DNA from: Mesostigma viride
Lineage: Eukaryota > Streptophyta > Mesostigmatophyceae > Mesostigmatales > Mesostigmataceae
Assembly (NCBI GenBank): GCA_009746045.1
Contig: RPFO01000213.1
Span: 600,564 to 659,063 of the forward strand
Reading direction: 5' to 3'
Length of the DNA: 58,500 bases
Positions 1-9,325 of the stretch are shown one piece after another. Made by a program: the position numbers and the translations under genes. The notes beneath the pieces are model-generated. The model was not told where the DNA came from and made no database searches. It saw nothing but the letters and a program-made list of their open reading frames with translations. Numbering within the stretch: position 1 is the stretch's first letter; each line of letters opens with the position of its first letter.

Positions 1-303
1 AGCTACCAACTGGAACCTATGCCATAGATTCCGCGATAGGGCGATTTATCAACGAGGAAACTGGTCGGCGCGGGTCAGATATCTGGAGGGCTCTATGACA
101 TATAGGGTTATATAAACATCACTTAATCTCAGAATCACTTAATATCAATGAGACAACCAGCACAGGCCAGAAATCTGGATCGATGTGTCATTTATGACAT
201 GTTTGAGAAAATAAATGCTTAATAACATCGTTTATCCATTACATCAATTGGTACCAAAAGCAAACTTGTCCAAATAGGGTACCGTGGGGTGGTGTGTGTG
301 TGT

Positions 304-338
304 GGGGGGGGGGGGGGGGGGGGTTGGGGGGGGGGGGA
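304..338. repeat. Poly-G tract
   Basis: Twenty G, two T, then thirteen more G. Length is probably polymorphic and hard to sequence. On the minus strand it reads as a proline-rich pseudo-ORF that is not a gene. Confidence 0.9.
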
Positions 339-1042
339 GCGACTTAAAATTTTCCACACCCATAGAACTTTGGTTGTCTCTTTGATAGAACTTTGTCTCA
401 CTTAACATGACATCTCACACTGTATGAGGAAGCAGACACGGCTGTTTTCCAAGTCTGCCATTGGTCATCTTACTCCTAGGATGCCTCCGTAACATATGGC
501 AATGACAATGGGACTGGTTATGCTTGGCAGAAACTGAAAATGTTCAGCAAGACATGTTGCCACTACGCATGTGCAAGCATAGCTCTGCCCTGTGCAACAC
601 ATAAGCAAGGCTACTCGGAATACGTGCAAAGCTTGCTATCTAGTGGACAGAAAATGCCCATGGTCTTCGGAAAAGCCTTGGATACCACTGTGGAGCTTTT
701 CCCTGCATTCAATAGAAATAACTAAACATACATGTGCGCTTAAAAAATGCAAAAAATGCAACAGCACAACACAGTCAGCAATAACAGACAAAGTAACCAA
801 CCCAACTTCCTATCCGAAAATAAATCAGAATTAGCATAGCCATGGTCCTATATTACATGTCAGAGGTCGATTTTAGAGACACTTTGGCTGCTAAGGTAGC
901 GAAACAACCATAGTTACCCTGATGACCATGGCACTGCTGCGGCCACACATGGCACTATTGCCTTTTCAGCAGTGGGCCAACGAAAGAAAATTGTGCCCGA
1001 CAGCGTGCCATGAATAGACGCAATGGGTGATAGAGAGTGGCG

Positions 1043-1118
1043 TGATAGCTGGCTGATTTATTGGCTGATAGATTGGCTGATAGATTGGCTGGTTAACTGG
1101 CTGTTTGGTGGGCAGGTG
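1043..1118. repeat. Short TGATAGATTGGC-type tandem repeat
   Basis: Several imperfect copies of a 12-base unit around TGATAGATTGGC run into a GGTT/GGTG-rich stretch and then into the GGGC array. Confidence 0.7.
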
Positions 1119-1132
1119 GTTGGTTGGTTGGT

Positions 1133-1203
1133 GGCGGGCGGGCGGGCGGGCGGGCGGGCGGGCGGGCGGGCGGGCGGGCGGGCGGGCGGCGGGCGGGCGG
1201 GAG
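1133..1203. repeat. (GGGC)n microsatellite
   Basis: About 17 tandem GGGC units with one phase slip near 1,190. The plus strand has repeated G-triplets and could form G-quadruplexes. ORFs across it (Ala/Gly/Arg or Pro/Ala/Arg) are repeat artefacts. Confidence 0.9.
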
Positions 1204-1245
1204 GGCAGGTGGAGGTGGGTGATAAACTGAGGAAGAGCTGAATCA

Positions 1246-2193
1246 TTAGAAGCCATCATCCCTAAGCATATGCCAGCAATGTACAAAGTTCCCTCCCATG
1301 CCGTTATCCTGATCAATACAATTTAGCTTTGTGGTGATCATCAGAGTGAAGACGCCGTCATCGCCACGAGCAGGGTCTCCATCGCCGTACACGACCCCAT
1401 CTCTGAGCCCTAATGTAGGTGTGCCATCCTCGTGCTCGGGGACGCCGAAGAAGTAAAAGGCATGATCATCCAGATCATCGCGGCATAGCTTGCCCTGAAT
1501 GTACACGCTCATTTTATCCAGCTCGTTGTTGTTGCCATCCTCCCTGCGCATCCGCCTGCTCGCATTCTGACACTGGCCAAGCGAAGACAGCGGCATGTCG
1601 GGATTCTGGGTTCAAAATAGATTGCGAGCAGCGCTCGGTTGAAGCCCTGCGTCGACCATCAAAGGTTTCAGCTTCTCCTTCAGCTCTTTGGTGAATTTCA
1701 CAATCTTCTGAGGAGTGGGCACTGAGCCTCCTGGGGCATCATCCGGCAATGCGTGTGGAGCATCGCGCAGCGTGTACATCCCGGTCTTCAACGTGGCATG
1801 ACACACAAGATACTTGACAAGGAACGGGCACTGGTAGTCCTCAGTGCCGAGATCTTGGCTCTCGCTGTGCAGCTTTTCAGCGCCGGATTCGGGGCTGCCA
1901 CCAAGCAGCTGTTCGTCGGTGCCATCACGGAGAATTTCGTCACCGCCAGCAAGGTCGGCTTCACGGCCGCCCTCGTTGATGACATCGAGACAGCGGGTGC
2001 AGCTGCACGTCCGCGTCGCATACCGCATCTTGTGGGAAGGGCCTCCTGGCGGGCAAAGTGTGCAGTTCTGATTGTTGCTCTTGTTGATAGGGCCGTTGCG
2101 GGATACCACGCGTGAATAAGCATCAGCCCGCTCCCTGGCCGTTGCATAATCCACTAATGGGACAGCGCAGACAAAAAATCTGCGTGCTGCCAT
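1246..2193 (-). pseudogene. Unrecognised Cys-rich protein gene with one in-frame stop
   Basis: Two minus-strand frames in the same phase, 2,193-1,612 (193 aa) and 1,611-1,246, are separated by one TGA at 1,612-1,614. Read through, they give about 315 residues. Near residues 43-70 there is a compact Cys/His cluster (CTLCPPGG, SHKMRY, CSCTRC) that looks zinc-binding. A second part has a CPFLVKYLVC motif and a basic KELKEKLKP helix, then an acidic C-terminus rich in GDGD/DD. I cannot name the family. The KMRY...C.C..C pattern faintly recalls zinc modules of MULE-like transposases, but no catalytic domain is visible. No GT donor was found that would splice out the stop, so it is probably a broken gene or a fragment. 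Confidence 0.35.
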
Positions 2194-2706
2194 TGCTCAT
2201 GTTCGTCCCACTCATAACATCAATGATGCATTTTGTACTGTAGGCTTTCCTATTCTAGCCCGCAAATGTCCCGACTGACAGCAATGCCATTAAAAAGCCA
2301 AAGCTACGGAGCTTCGTCGGTTCACTGGCGTCACAATCCGCTATTCTTAGTATTCAGGAAGGCTCGCACAACAGCAGCCATCGACGCGGCAAAAAGCCTT
2401 AAAGAGTGCGCGATGAATTCATGAAATAATACAGAGGTACTCAAGTGTACCGGCCGCCATCTCGCCAGCTGCTTATTGCTTATTCTCTTATTTTCTGTCT
2501 TCTTTCAGTAAGGTAAAGGATCCTGAGTTCCTGACTGATCAAAGCCAGTCACGCAGGCTGGCCGGTCTGCAAGCAGGTTTGCTTATTCTTCTAGCTGACA
2601 CAACAGTGAAAAATTCCGCTTATGCTGCCCGATTTCACCTTTGGCGACTAGGGATTCGCCTTTGGCGACTGGGAACCCATTTCTTTGGCGACTCCGGCCT
2701 TCCCCT
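2194..2706. other. Intergenic, no gene seen
   Basis: No supported gene. At about 2,640-2,686 the ten-mer TTTGGCGACT occurs three times within 50 bases, just outside the inverted-repeat element that starts at 2,707. Confidence 0.5.
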
Positions 2707-3486
2707 CTTACACCGTCCGCATTAGAAGTTTTAAATAAATAATTAGCTTCTGGAAAATGTTCTGGCTGAAAACCATAAAAAAAACAAAAGAAATTAATTA
2801 ATTAACTCCGGGGGCTGAGGACTGGACTCAACAAACAAACAAACAAAATTAATTAATTAACTCATGTGGGCACGGGGTCGTCGCCCTGTGAGAAAACAAA
2901 CAAACACTTATATTATATAATATAAAGTACATAAAACCTTCGAAAATACCTTGGACAGGCGGGGAACATGAAATATCGTGAAAATCGAAAAAAACCCGCG
3001 AGACGCAGGCCGAGCGCGGGGTGAGGCGCGAACCAAGTGAACCGCTTTTGCATCCAGCAATCCACGCTCTACTGCCTCGGCAGGGCACGTCGGTCGGTAC
3101 TCAGTAGAGGCTGAGGCCTGAGCGTGTCTACAGATGTACATGTAAGATGTACTACTCATGTGCGATACTTATGGGCCTTGAGCAACTAAATAGGGTATCA
3201 CTGACCTGAGACCTCCACTGACTATAGCCTGTGGCCGCCGAAAGGGGGGCCGCCGGGCCGGGTTGGGGATCGACGGCGTGTACCATATCTACCAAACAAA
3301 CAAAAGAAATAAGTACCCACGTGCCTTGAACGGCTGCAGGACAAACAAACAAACAAAAGGTTTTAATTAAATAATAAAAACCCGGGACTCTAACTGGCTC
3401 CCCAACAAACAATCCAGGGTTATTCGTAATGCAAATACGGCAAAAATTGACCCATAATAACAAACTTCCAATGCGGACGGTGTAAG
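2707..3486. mobile_element. Putative non-autonomous terminal-inverted-repeat element (MITE-like)
   Basis: The ends are a 25-bp inverted repeat: 2,707-2,731 starts CTTACACCGTCCGCATT and 3,462-3,486 is its reverse complement with one mismatch. The interior of about 730 bp is AT-rich, with repeated AAAC and TTAATTAA tracts and no transposase. I could not find a target-site duplication, so the exact ends and superfamily are open. The minus-strand ORFs inside (2,849-3,159 and 3,152-3,514) have no recognisable domain and I do not count them as genes. Confidence 0.5.
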
Positions 3487-3651
3487 TAAGTGTACACAAG
3501 GCTTGTGCCCTCAAGCTTCAAATGGATAGAAATCTGACCTAGTCAGCACTCACACCCCACAGCAAATGTGTTGAATTTTATGGCGCCCAGCAGCTATCGC
3601 TGTGGTAGGGGGGTGTGGTGGTTGTGTACTGAGCTATGGCCATTCATTTAT

Positions 3652-4303
3652 TCAGACACTGACACGGATACCATAGGGATTCATATTGTCAAACAGTAAC
3701 TGGTATTGTGGACCAGCTGCATCCCTCAGCTTGGTTAAGGCATCTGCTGGGTTTTCTTCATCTTCCACATGATGCCAGCTGGAGAAGTAGGTTGCCTCCT
3801 GTTTGAGGATCACCCAATCCAGGTCAGTGTGGACAGCAGCAGAAACAGATTTCTTGGTTAGAAAACTGATCACCGGAGTAGCTGTCAGTATAGAGATGTG
3901 AGATGACATTGCATGTGCTGCCCCTGCCTGGGTTTGGAGCCAGGTGAGCATGTGCTGCAGGGAACGAGCATGCAATGCAGCAGACACCACAGCACGACAT
4001 TCAGCTGAGTTGCTGCTGCCAGGTTTTCTGCGGTGTAAGTAGCCTGCTGTACCAGGAAGTGAGGGACATGTAATCTGACCTGTTGGTGAGAAAAAACAGC
4101 CCTGATTGCCGTGCCCCCATCTGATTGATTGTTCTGCTCTCCATGGAGCTGTCCATGACACTGTGGATGTGAATGTCTTCCATTAGATTCAGGCCATGGA
4201 GGATGAGGGGGGGGCAGTCATTGACCAACTTCCTGATGTGACTGCATTTGATTTTGACTAGAACATCATGGGTGACCCTGCTGATGACAGCTAAGGGAGC
4301 CCC
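3652..4303 (-). pseudogene. RNase H domain of copia-like element A
   Basis: Two overlapping frames (4,396-4,001 and 4,161-3,652) together cover a copia-type RNase H. Visible are the first acidic motif (DSSMESR), the SSAECRAVVSA helix carrying the catalytic Glu, and the C-terminal HVEDEENPADALTK (family: ADxLTK). Element B has the same order (DSSMESR, AECRAVVSA, ANAADALTK). The block just before the C-terminus reads AVHTDLDWVILKQE where classical copia has a KHIDxxYHxxRE-like block. A frameshift near 4,050-4,150 breaks the reading frame. Confidence 0.75.
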
Positions 4304-5180
4304 ACAGTGTCTAATCACCAAGAAAATGTCCTCATATGAGGACATTTTTAAGCATGGATACCATTTGTAATAACTCACACATTTCAACATATCCATGGGT
4401 ACGGCATGGAACCATGTTCATTTATGATATGTTCAAGAGTAGCAATGCTTAACATCCATGAAATATGCTCATTGTATAATTGTTTACGATTTATGAATGC
4501 AGGGGGGTCGCTACGCGAGTGACCAACAAGCACTCAAGCCAACAATATGCCCAGAAAGAAGGCAGGGCCAGGTCATGGCTGGTCCTGAAAATGCACCCAA
4601 GGTGCCCACAACATGTCTACATTACACCCTCGCTATCCTAGACCCTGCAGCCTGCCGGGGGGGGCACAAAATGTAACTGGCAGCCAGGGACCATGGTGCA
4701 GGCCAAATAGCAGGTGTAAAGCTAGCTCAAAGCTAGCTCAGTCCAAAGAATGAAATAAGAAGCAAATACTTGCCAAGGTTAGGTCTGTGATCGTTATTGG
4801 AGGCTTGGCTGCCACCACGGTGCTCGACAATGATGCTTAAGCCTTCAATCATATATGAAGCAGATACTGCAAAGAGGCACAAATAGCAATACAAGCACAA
4901 TGTAAGCATGAAAAGCTCAAGTTTCCAAGCCAGTCTAGCTCACTTGGACATGAGGTTAAGCGTTAGAAACATATGGGCAACATCCCAGCAAGCCTTGAAA
5001 AAGTTTTCAGCAACAAGGCAGTATATGTGTTAAATCAAACTACCACATTGCAACTAAGCACAGTGACTTCTACTTGCTGCTGTTTTGACGACGCAAGGCC
5101 GTTTACCTTTTCAGTGACACCACGGGAAAAGAAAGCATTACCCAGCAAACTTCCTTTAAGTTCCCCGGACATAGGCGTAA

Positions 5181-5720
5181 TCACAACCACGACGTTGGGC
5201 ATTGAAAAGAACCGGAATCATTAAGTCTGCGGGGGTTATAAGCTACGATACTCTTGACACGCTTATTTAGAACGATGCGGTTGCGGATGACATCCGGAAC
5301 CTTGTTCTTGACGTGCGCCCAGGCCGCCAGCTGCGCGGGACAGCTCAAGAAATATATATTAAAGGACGGTGACGCCCGGGAAGCACCCAGCCTTGCGGCA
5401 AAAGTAAAATATGGCTCGCGCTCGCCGTGGTTTTCGCCAGGCGTGACTGCGATATCACGACGAAAAAATGGAGACTCTTTGACCCATCTAACTGCCCAGG
5501 TCCCTCTGTTGCCCGGGTCGCCCATTAACCCAGAAGCGTACCATAACCCATACTCGCGATATCCGCAGCTACTGGGCGGAAAAAGAAATTGTAAAACCGA
5601 ACTGCATACTGACCTATCATGCCATCTACGTAGCTTCCAGATTTTCTTCAACGATGCCAAAATCCGTTCATGAACAATATTTTCGACATATACAAAGCAC
5701 CTGCACGTCAAAAGCAGCAT
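5181..5720 (-). CDS. ORF of unknown function inside the 1.77 kb insertion
   Basis: A 179-codon minus-strand frame with ATG at 5,720. No domain recognised. The first 45 residues include a basic stretch (LASLKKIWKLRRWHDR). An opposite-strand frame covers the same bases (5,254-5,673), so coding is uncertain. Two E2F-like sites lie about 240-290 bp upstream of the ATG, compatible with a captured gene fragment plus promoter, but this is speculation. Confidence 0.2.
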   Translation of the reverse strand: MLLLTCRCFVYVENIVHERILASLKKIWKLRRWHDRSVCSSVLQFLFPPSSCGYREYGLWYASGLMGDPGNRGTWAVRWVKESPFFRRDIAVTPGENHGEREPYFTFAARLGASRASPSFNIYFLSCPAQLAAWAHVKNKVPDVIRNRIVLNKRVKSIVAYNPRRLNDSGSFQCPTSWL

Positions 5721-5956
5721 CTTCGAAATGAATAGATGATGATCTAAAGTTCTGTCTTCATTCGGGGCAAAATAATGGCCTATAACGTTCAGGCAAGCCT
5801 CAGAGCTGGAACGACCCCATAGCCGTCACTCGACAAAATGCTCGATTACATTGCAACGTTCTTGCTGTAGTAGGTACTTTTCCTCGCCTCATATTTTCCA
5901 GGTACGGTCGGCCCCTGTCGACCCCGGGGGCTTGGCGCGCTCAGTACCTATCCCAG

Positions 5957-6007
5957 TTTCGCGCCAAAACCCACCAGGGATCCTCAGGACCAACTTTGGC
6001 GCCAAAA
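5957..6007. promoter_or_regulatory. Pair of E2F-like sites
   Basis: TTTCGCGCCAAAA (5,957-5,969) and the perfect palindrome TTTGGCGCCAAA (5,995-6,006) both match the E2F/DP consensus TTTSSCGC. They sit 25 bases apart near the right end of the 1.77 kb insertion. Function is inferred from the motif only. Confidence 0.35.
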
Positions 6008-6077
6008 CCGCCCCCCTGACCCCCCCCGTCTCAAACGAGGACTATGTCCTCAAATGAGGACATTTGGTTTTTGGACA

Positions 6078-6962
6078 ACAGATGGCTGACCACCACCCCA
6101 GTTTGCCCTGAACAGTGGCACACATGTGTAAGGGGAGGTGGTTGTCTTGCAGCAGATCTAGACAATCTTGGATATATTCTGCAGGAGGAGAGAGAGAGCA
6201 GACCCACTGATCTGGCTGCCTATGCAGCTGCAACATGATGCCACAGAACTGGATGGGGGTTGTGCTCAATTCCACCTGTTTGCCAATCTCATATGATTCC
6301 TGGACCTGCTGAATAAATTTTTCCACCTCAGCTCTAGGCCCACAAATGAGTTGGTCATCTCCATGCCACACAAAGAACAGCAGTCCAGAGGGGGTGGGTA
6401 CAACAAAAAAGCATGGGTCCAGGTCATCATACGTGGCCTTGAGCTTTTTGAATACTTCCTCTGCTGAGTCTCTGAAAATTTTGGGGGCACTGACAAGCCC
6501 TTCCACCCCAATGTTGATGATAAGGTGGGGCTCATCAATGTAAGGTTTCCACACAGCTGGGGTGTCTACCACGTACACCTTCCCTTTCCACACAGATTCA
6601 GCCTTTTCTGGGTCCCCCCTGAGGAAGGCCCTTTTAATATCAGTGGCTTTGCAGACATAGTCTTGGCCTGCATTGAGGTTGTGGAGGAAGAGGGAGAGCA
6701 TGATCCTGAGTGAGGTTTGTTGCAGCCCAGGTGTGTAAGTTTCCCCTTTTGGCAGTGTGGAGGTCCCCTTTAATTCTGTGACACATGGTCTGGCATGGAA
6801 GATTGGGGAGCCCACTTTTTGTGGTTTTTGTTTGAGAACAAATTTTAATCTGAGCTTTTTGGCTCCCTCTGGCACGTCCGGCCCATGAAGGGGTGACAGG
6901 AGGTTTGTATTGAGGGTTCTTGGGGTTGGGCAGGACCCATTCCTGCCTGGCTTGGTGGACAA
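6078..6962 (-). pseudogene. Reverse transcriptase domain of copia-like element A
   Basis: The minus frame reads in order KLRLKFVLKQK, HARPCVTE, ETYTPG...SLRIMLSLFL, CKATDIKRAFLRGDP, DPCFFVV, FVWHGDDQLICG, FCGIMLQ and VQGKLGWW. These match copia RT blocks: arginine block, ETFxPV, DVKxAFLxG with the first catalytic Asp, the palm Asp pair, LGI and the Y..xxGxL block. The palm motif is WHGDD where copia normally has YVDD; both Asp residues are kept. The N-terminal part continues in another frame of 7,461-6,640, so a frameshift lies near 6,900. The domain ends at the 1.77 kb insertion. Confidence 0.85.
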
Positions 6963-7744
6963 TGGCCATCAGCCACTTGGTAAACCCTTTTTGTGTTTTG
7001 CATTCTTGTAAAACGTGGGAGATTTGGTGGGGTGAGTGCATGGCTATGTCCCACTTACCCAGCCCAAATGCTGAGGGATGGAGGAACTGGCTGTGCACTA
7101 ACTTGTCCAGATCAGGGATCTCCCCTGGTGCATACTGAGTGTTGACTGCCTTGATGACAGCATCCATACCAGGGACAATACTGGAGAGAGGGATTTTAAA
7201 GTGGTCCAGAGGAACTGCACCCACCCCTGTGACACTGAGCTCATTAGCTGAGATAAGCACCCCAGGATAGGATACAAAAGGTTCCCCCAACAAGGTGTTA
7301 CCAGAGTACCCCTCCACCACCTGGAAGGGTGTCTGAATACCAAGTATAGGGAGCATCACTTGTCCCACTACATCCAGTGAGCTTTGGCCTGAGAAATCCT
7401 GCACCCGTGCCCAAAATGAAGGTGCAATCTCAAGACCAGGGATGGCTTGTGCACTGATCACACTGACCTGTGCCTGACTGAGTGTCTATTGCCAGGGTCC
7501 AGGGGTCCTGACTAGTGCACACAGCTGAGACTTTTGCCAACCCTTCGGCCACAGCAGCTTGTTTCTTATGTGACCTGTGTAATGCTTGCAAGGCGACTGC
7601 CAATCTTGACCTCAGAGCGGGAGGGTTGGCAGACAATTTGGTGCCTTGGGGCTGAGCTAATGCTTCCAACCCAGCTACCTCGTGCCTGGTTAAGCTATCC
7701 CCAGGTTGTGAAGTGGGCCTGGCTTCACTGAGGGTGGAAGGGTT
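6900..7744 (-). pseudogene. Retropepsin-like protease region of copia-like element A
   Basis: The frames 7,747-7,430 and 7,461-6,640 together give LAIDTQ... followed by VQDFSGQSSL, GQVMLPILGIQTPFQVVEGYSG and NTLLGEPFVSYPGV. This resembles a retropepsin: D-T-x-A start, beta-strand pairs, then a LLG-x-xF motif. The intact version in element D reads VDTQAQVSIIS. The catalytic D-T/S-G is D-T-Q. A frameshift lies right after DTQ in this copy. The domain lies after the integrase and before the RT, an unusual position. About 150 residues between LLG and the RT are conserved with element D (KFVAPKYAPG/NTQYAPGE...DLVHSQ) and have no named domain. Confidence 0.65.
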
Positions 7745-8161
7745 CACAGAGGCCGGGTTGGTCAGTACGCCGTACGGAGCCGCAAAAATACGGGAAAACG
7801 TACACTGAAGGCCTCCGCCGTATATACGCGTACTTTACTTCAGAATACGCGGTTTGGACTTAGAATTTTTCGGGGGTACCAGCGGGCAGCGGGCACTGCC
7901 GGCTGGCGCGGTGCCCAGGTTCTGGGCGCGGCGCGTTCACTGCACATTTGAGATTTTTACTACTAGAAGTAGATGCGTACAGTTCTTTCCATAAAGCGCA
8001 AGCCTTGCAAAATCTTTGGCCGGTAGGAGACAGCTAGGACTAGGTACGTAACGCATAATGCCAGCAAATGCCAGCTGTGCTACTGACGGTGTAATGCAAA
8101 ATAGCGACGACGAGGCCAGTGCGACTGTGCGATAGTGTGCAGCCATTTTCGATTTGCAGCC

Positions 8162-8677
8162 ATGCCGAAGAAAGGGCCTGAATGGGATTTCGTTGTCGAG
8201 AAGAAAGAAGCAGTCACAGATGCTGTTAGTAACAAAACGCAGTTTGTGTCGAATAAGTTCTGCTCATTTTGCAACAAGAAGTTCTCATACGGGGCGGGGG
8301 CAATCAGCGTATTCCGAGTCCGTGCACACTTTGCCGGAATCGCAGGGGAAGGGATGTTACCCTGCGACAAAATTCTACCGAATATCCGGAGCAGGTTTCT
8401 CAGGATTGCTAACAACAAGTTGCAGAAGTCAGACGCCAAGAAGCATCACAATTTGAACAGGGCAATGGCGGAGATAGGAGGGGCTGCGCCGGCTGACTTG
8501 TCGTCGGTTCCCAGCAAAGGCCAGCTGAGCATCACCAAATGGCTGGTTCCCGTCGACGAACAAGGTGCCCAGCTGCTGGCTGCCGAATTTTTTATCGAGA
8601 ACGGCATTGCCTTCAATGCGGCTGAGAGCGTAATCTCCATGGCAGGGGGTGCTGTTGTGCATTTTGTCAATGCATGA
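8162..8677 (+). CDS. Truncated hAT transposase, BED zinc-finger N-terminus
   Basis: ATG at 8,162 (MPKKGPEWD) opens a 171-residue frame. Residues about 34-75 hold a BED-like finger: FCSFCNKKF, then RVRAHFAGIAG with the histidine, then a LPCDKI cysteine. Residues about 140-160 (AAEFFIENGIAFNAAES) match the conserved hAT segment 'FF..NGIxFN...S'. The protein stops where the 106-110 bp tandem repeat starts, and the catalytic core and C-terminal dimerisation domain are missing. A host-type TF could also carry a BED finger, but the hAT ends and the FF..NGIxFN motif settle the assignment. Confidence 0.8.
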   Translation: MPKKGPEWDFVVEKKEAVTDAVSNKTQFVSNKFCSFCNKKFSYGAGAISVFRVRAHFAGIAGEGMLPCDKILPNIRSRFLRIANNKLQKSDAKKHHNLNRAMAEIGGAAPADLSSVPSKGQLSITKWLVPVDEQGAQLLAAEFFIENGIAFNAAESVISMAGGAVVHFVNA

Positions 8678-8972
8678 TGAATGTGTGTGCACATGTGTGT
8701 ATGTGTATGGAGCTTGTTGTGGGATCCTTGAGAGCAAGGTCCTTGTGTCGTATATCCTCTGCTGTTGTGCATTTTGTCAATGATGAATGTGTGTGCACAT
8801 GTGTGTATGTGTATGGAGCTTGTTGTGGGATCCTTGAGAGCAAGGTCCTTGTGTCTTATATCCTCTGCTGTTGTGCATTTTGTCAATGGTGAATGTGTGT
8901 GCACATGTGTGTATGTGTATGGAGCTTGTTGTGGGATCCTTGAGAGCATGGTCCTTAGTTATTATGTCTTAT
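8651..8972. repeat. Tandem repeat, 106-110 bp unit, three copies
   Basis: Units start with GCTGTTGTGCATTTTGTCAA at 8,651, 8,761 and 8,867. The third copy decays after about 80 bases. Each contains a TG-rich core and GGGATCCTTGAGAGC. The array begins exactly where the hAT coding frame ends, suggesting it replaced or interrupted the rest of the transposase. Confidence 0.9.
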
Positions 8973-9325
8973 GTCCTCTCATGCATTATATAGTGGATGG
9001 CTTTCCTTACAATTAACTAATTAATTGATTCCTTACAGTTCCCGTTGCAGTCTGCTCCCCCCAGCATTTAACATATCATAATCAGATAGGATTGCAGGGC
9101 ATAAATTAATGGAAGATGTTAATAAATAAGCATATACACCAAATTTCAGTTGCAATAACTGCATGACCATCATCAAGGAGCGTGCTAATTGGGTGACTGA
9201 CAATTGGACCACAAAAACTGTTGCGTATTTTACCGCCGCGTATTTTACACCCCCCGCGTATAATACGCGTATTTTAGGTCCGCGTATTATACCCCGTACC
9301 CGTATTTGCCAACCCGGCACAGAGG

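Larger units (their letters stand above)
1..1245. other. Non-coding, low-complexity stretch
   Basis: I see no credible gene here. Open frames are short and several are translations of simple repeats. The stretch holds a G-run, a TGAT/TGGC-rich tract and a GGGC array, listed separately. Confidence 0.6.
4307..6077. mobile_element. 1.77 kb insertion with palindromic termini, inside copia A
   Basis: Comparison with element B shows that copia A is interrupted between GKLGWWSAIC (right of 6,080) and GAPLAVISRV (left of 4,304). The insertion is flanked by ACA at 4,304-4,306 and 6,078-6,080, a candidate 3-bp target duplication. Close to each end is a near-identical palindrome, ATGTCCTCATATGAGGACAT at 4,327-4,346 and the same with AA at the centre at 6,044-6,063. 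Outside these, the tips are loosely inverted (GTGTCTAATCACC / TGTCCAAAAACC). No transposase was recognised, so it is a non-autonomous element or carries captured DNA. Superfamily not assigned. Confidence 0.65.
7753..9317 (+). mobile_element. hAT-superfamily DNA transposon, 1,565 bp, inserted in copia A
   Basis: The ends are inverted repeats starting CCGGGTTGG (nine perfect bases at both ends, then an imperfect TACGxxGTACGG match). Immediately outside is a perfect 8-bp duplication, CACAGAGG, at 7,745-7,752 and 9,318-9,325. An 8-bp duplication is the hAT hallmark. It encodes only the N-terminal part of a transposase with a BED-type zinc finger, so it is a non-autonomous or internally deleted copy. 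Removing the element restores the copia reading frame (A-P-S-V-N-P-S-T). Confidence 0.9.

Noticed and set aside
1023-1316. ORFs of Gly/Ala/Arg or Pro/Ala repeats
   Set aside because: Translations of the (GGGC)n microsatellite.
3255-3285. DPQPGP on the minus strand resembling a 2A peptide end
   Set aside because: The Asn of NPGP is missing, the frame has no recognisable protein and it lies in the 0.78 kb inverted-repeat element.
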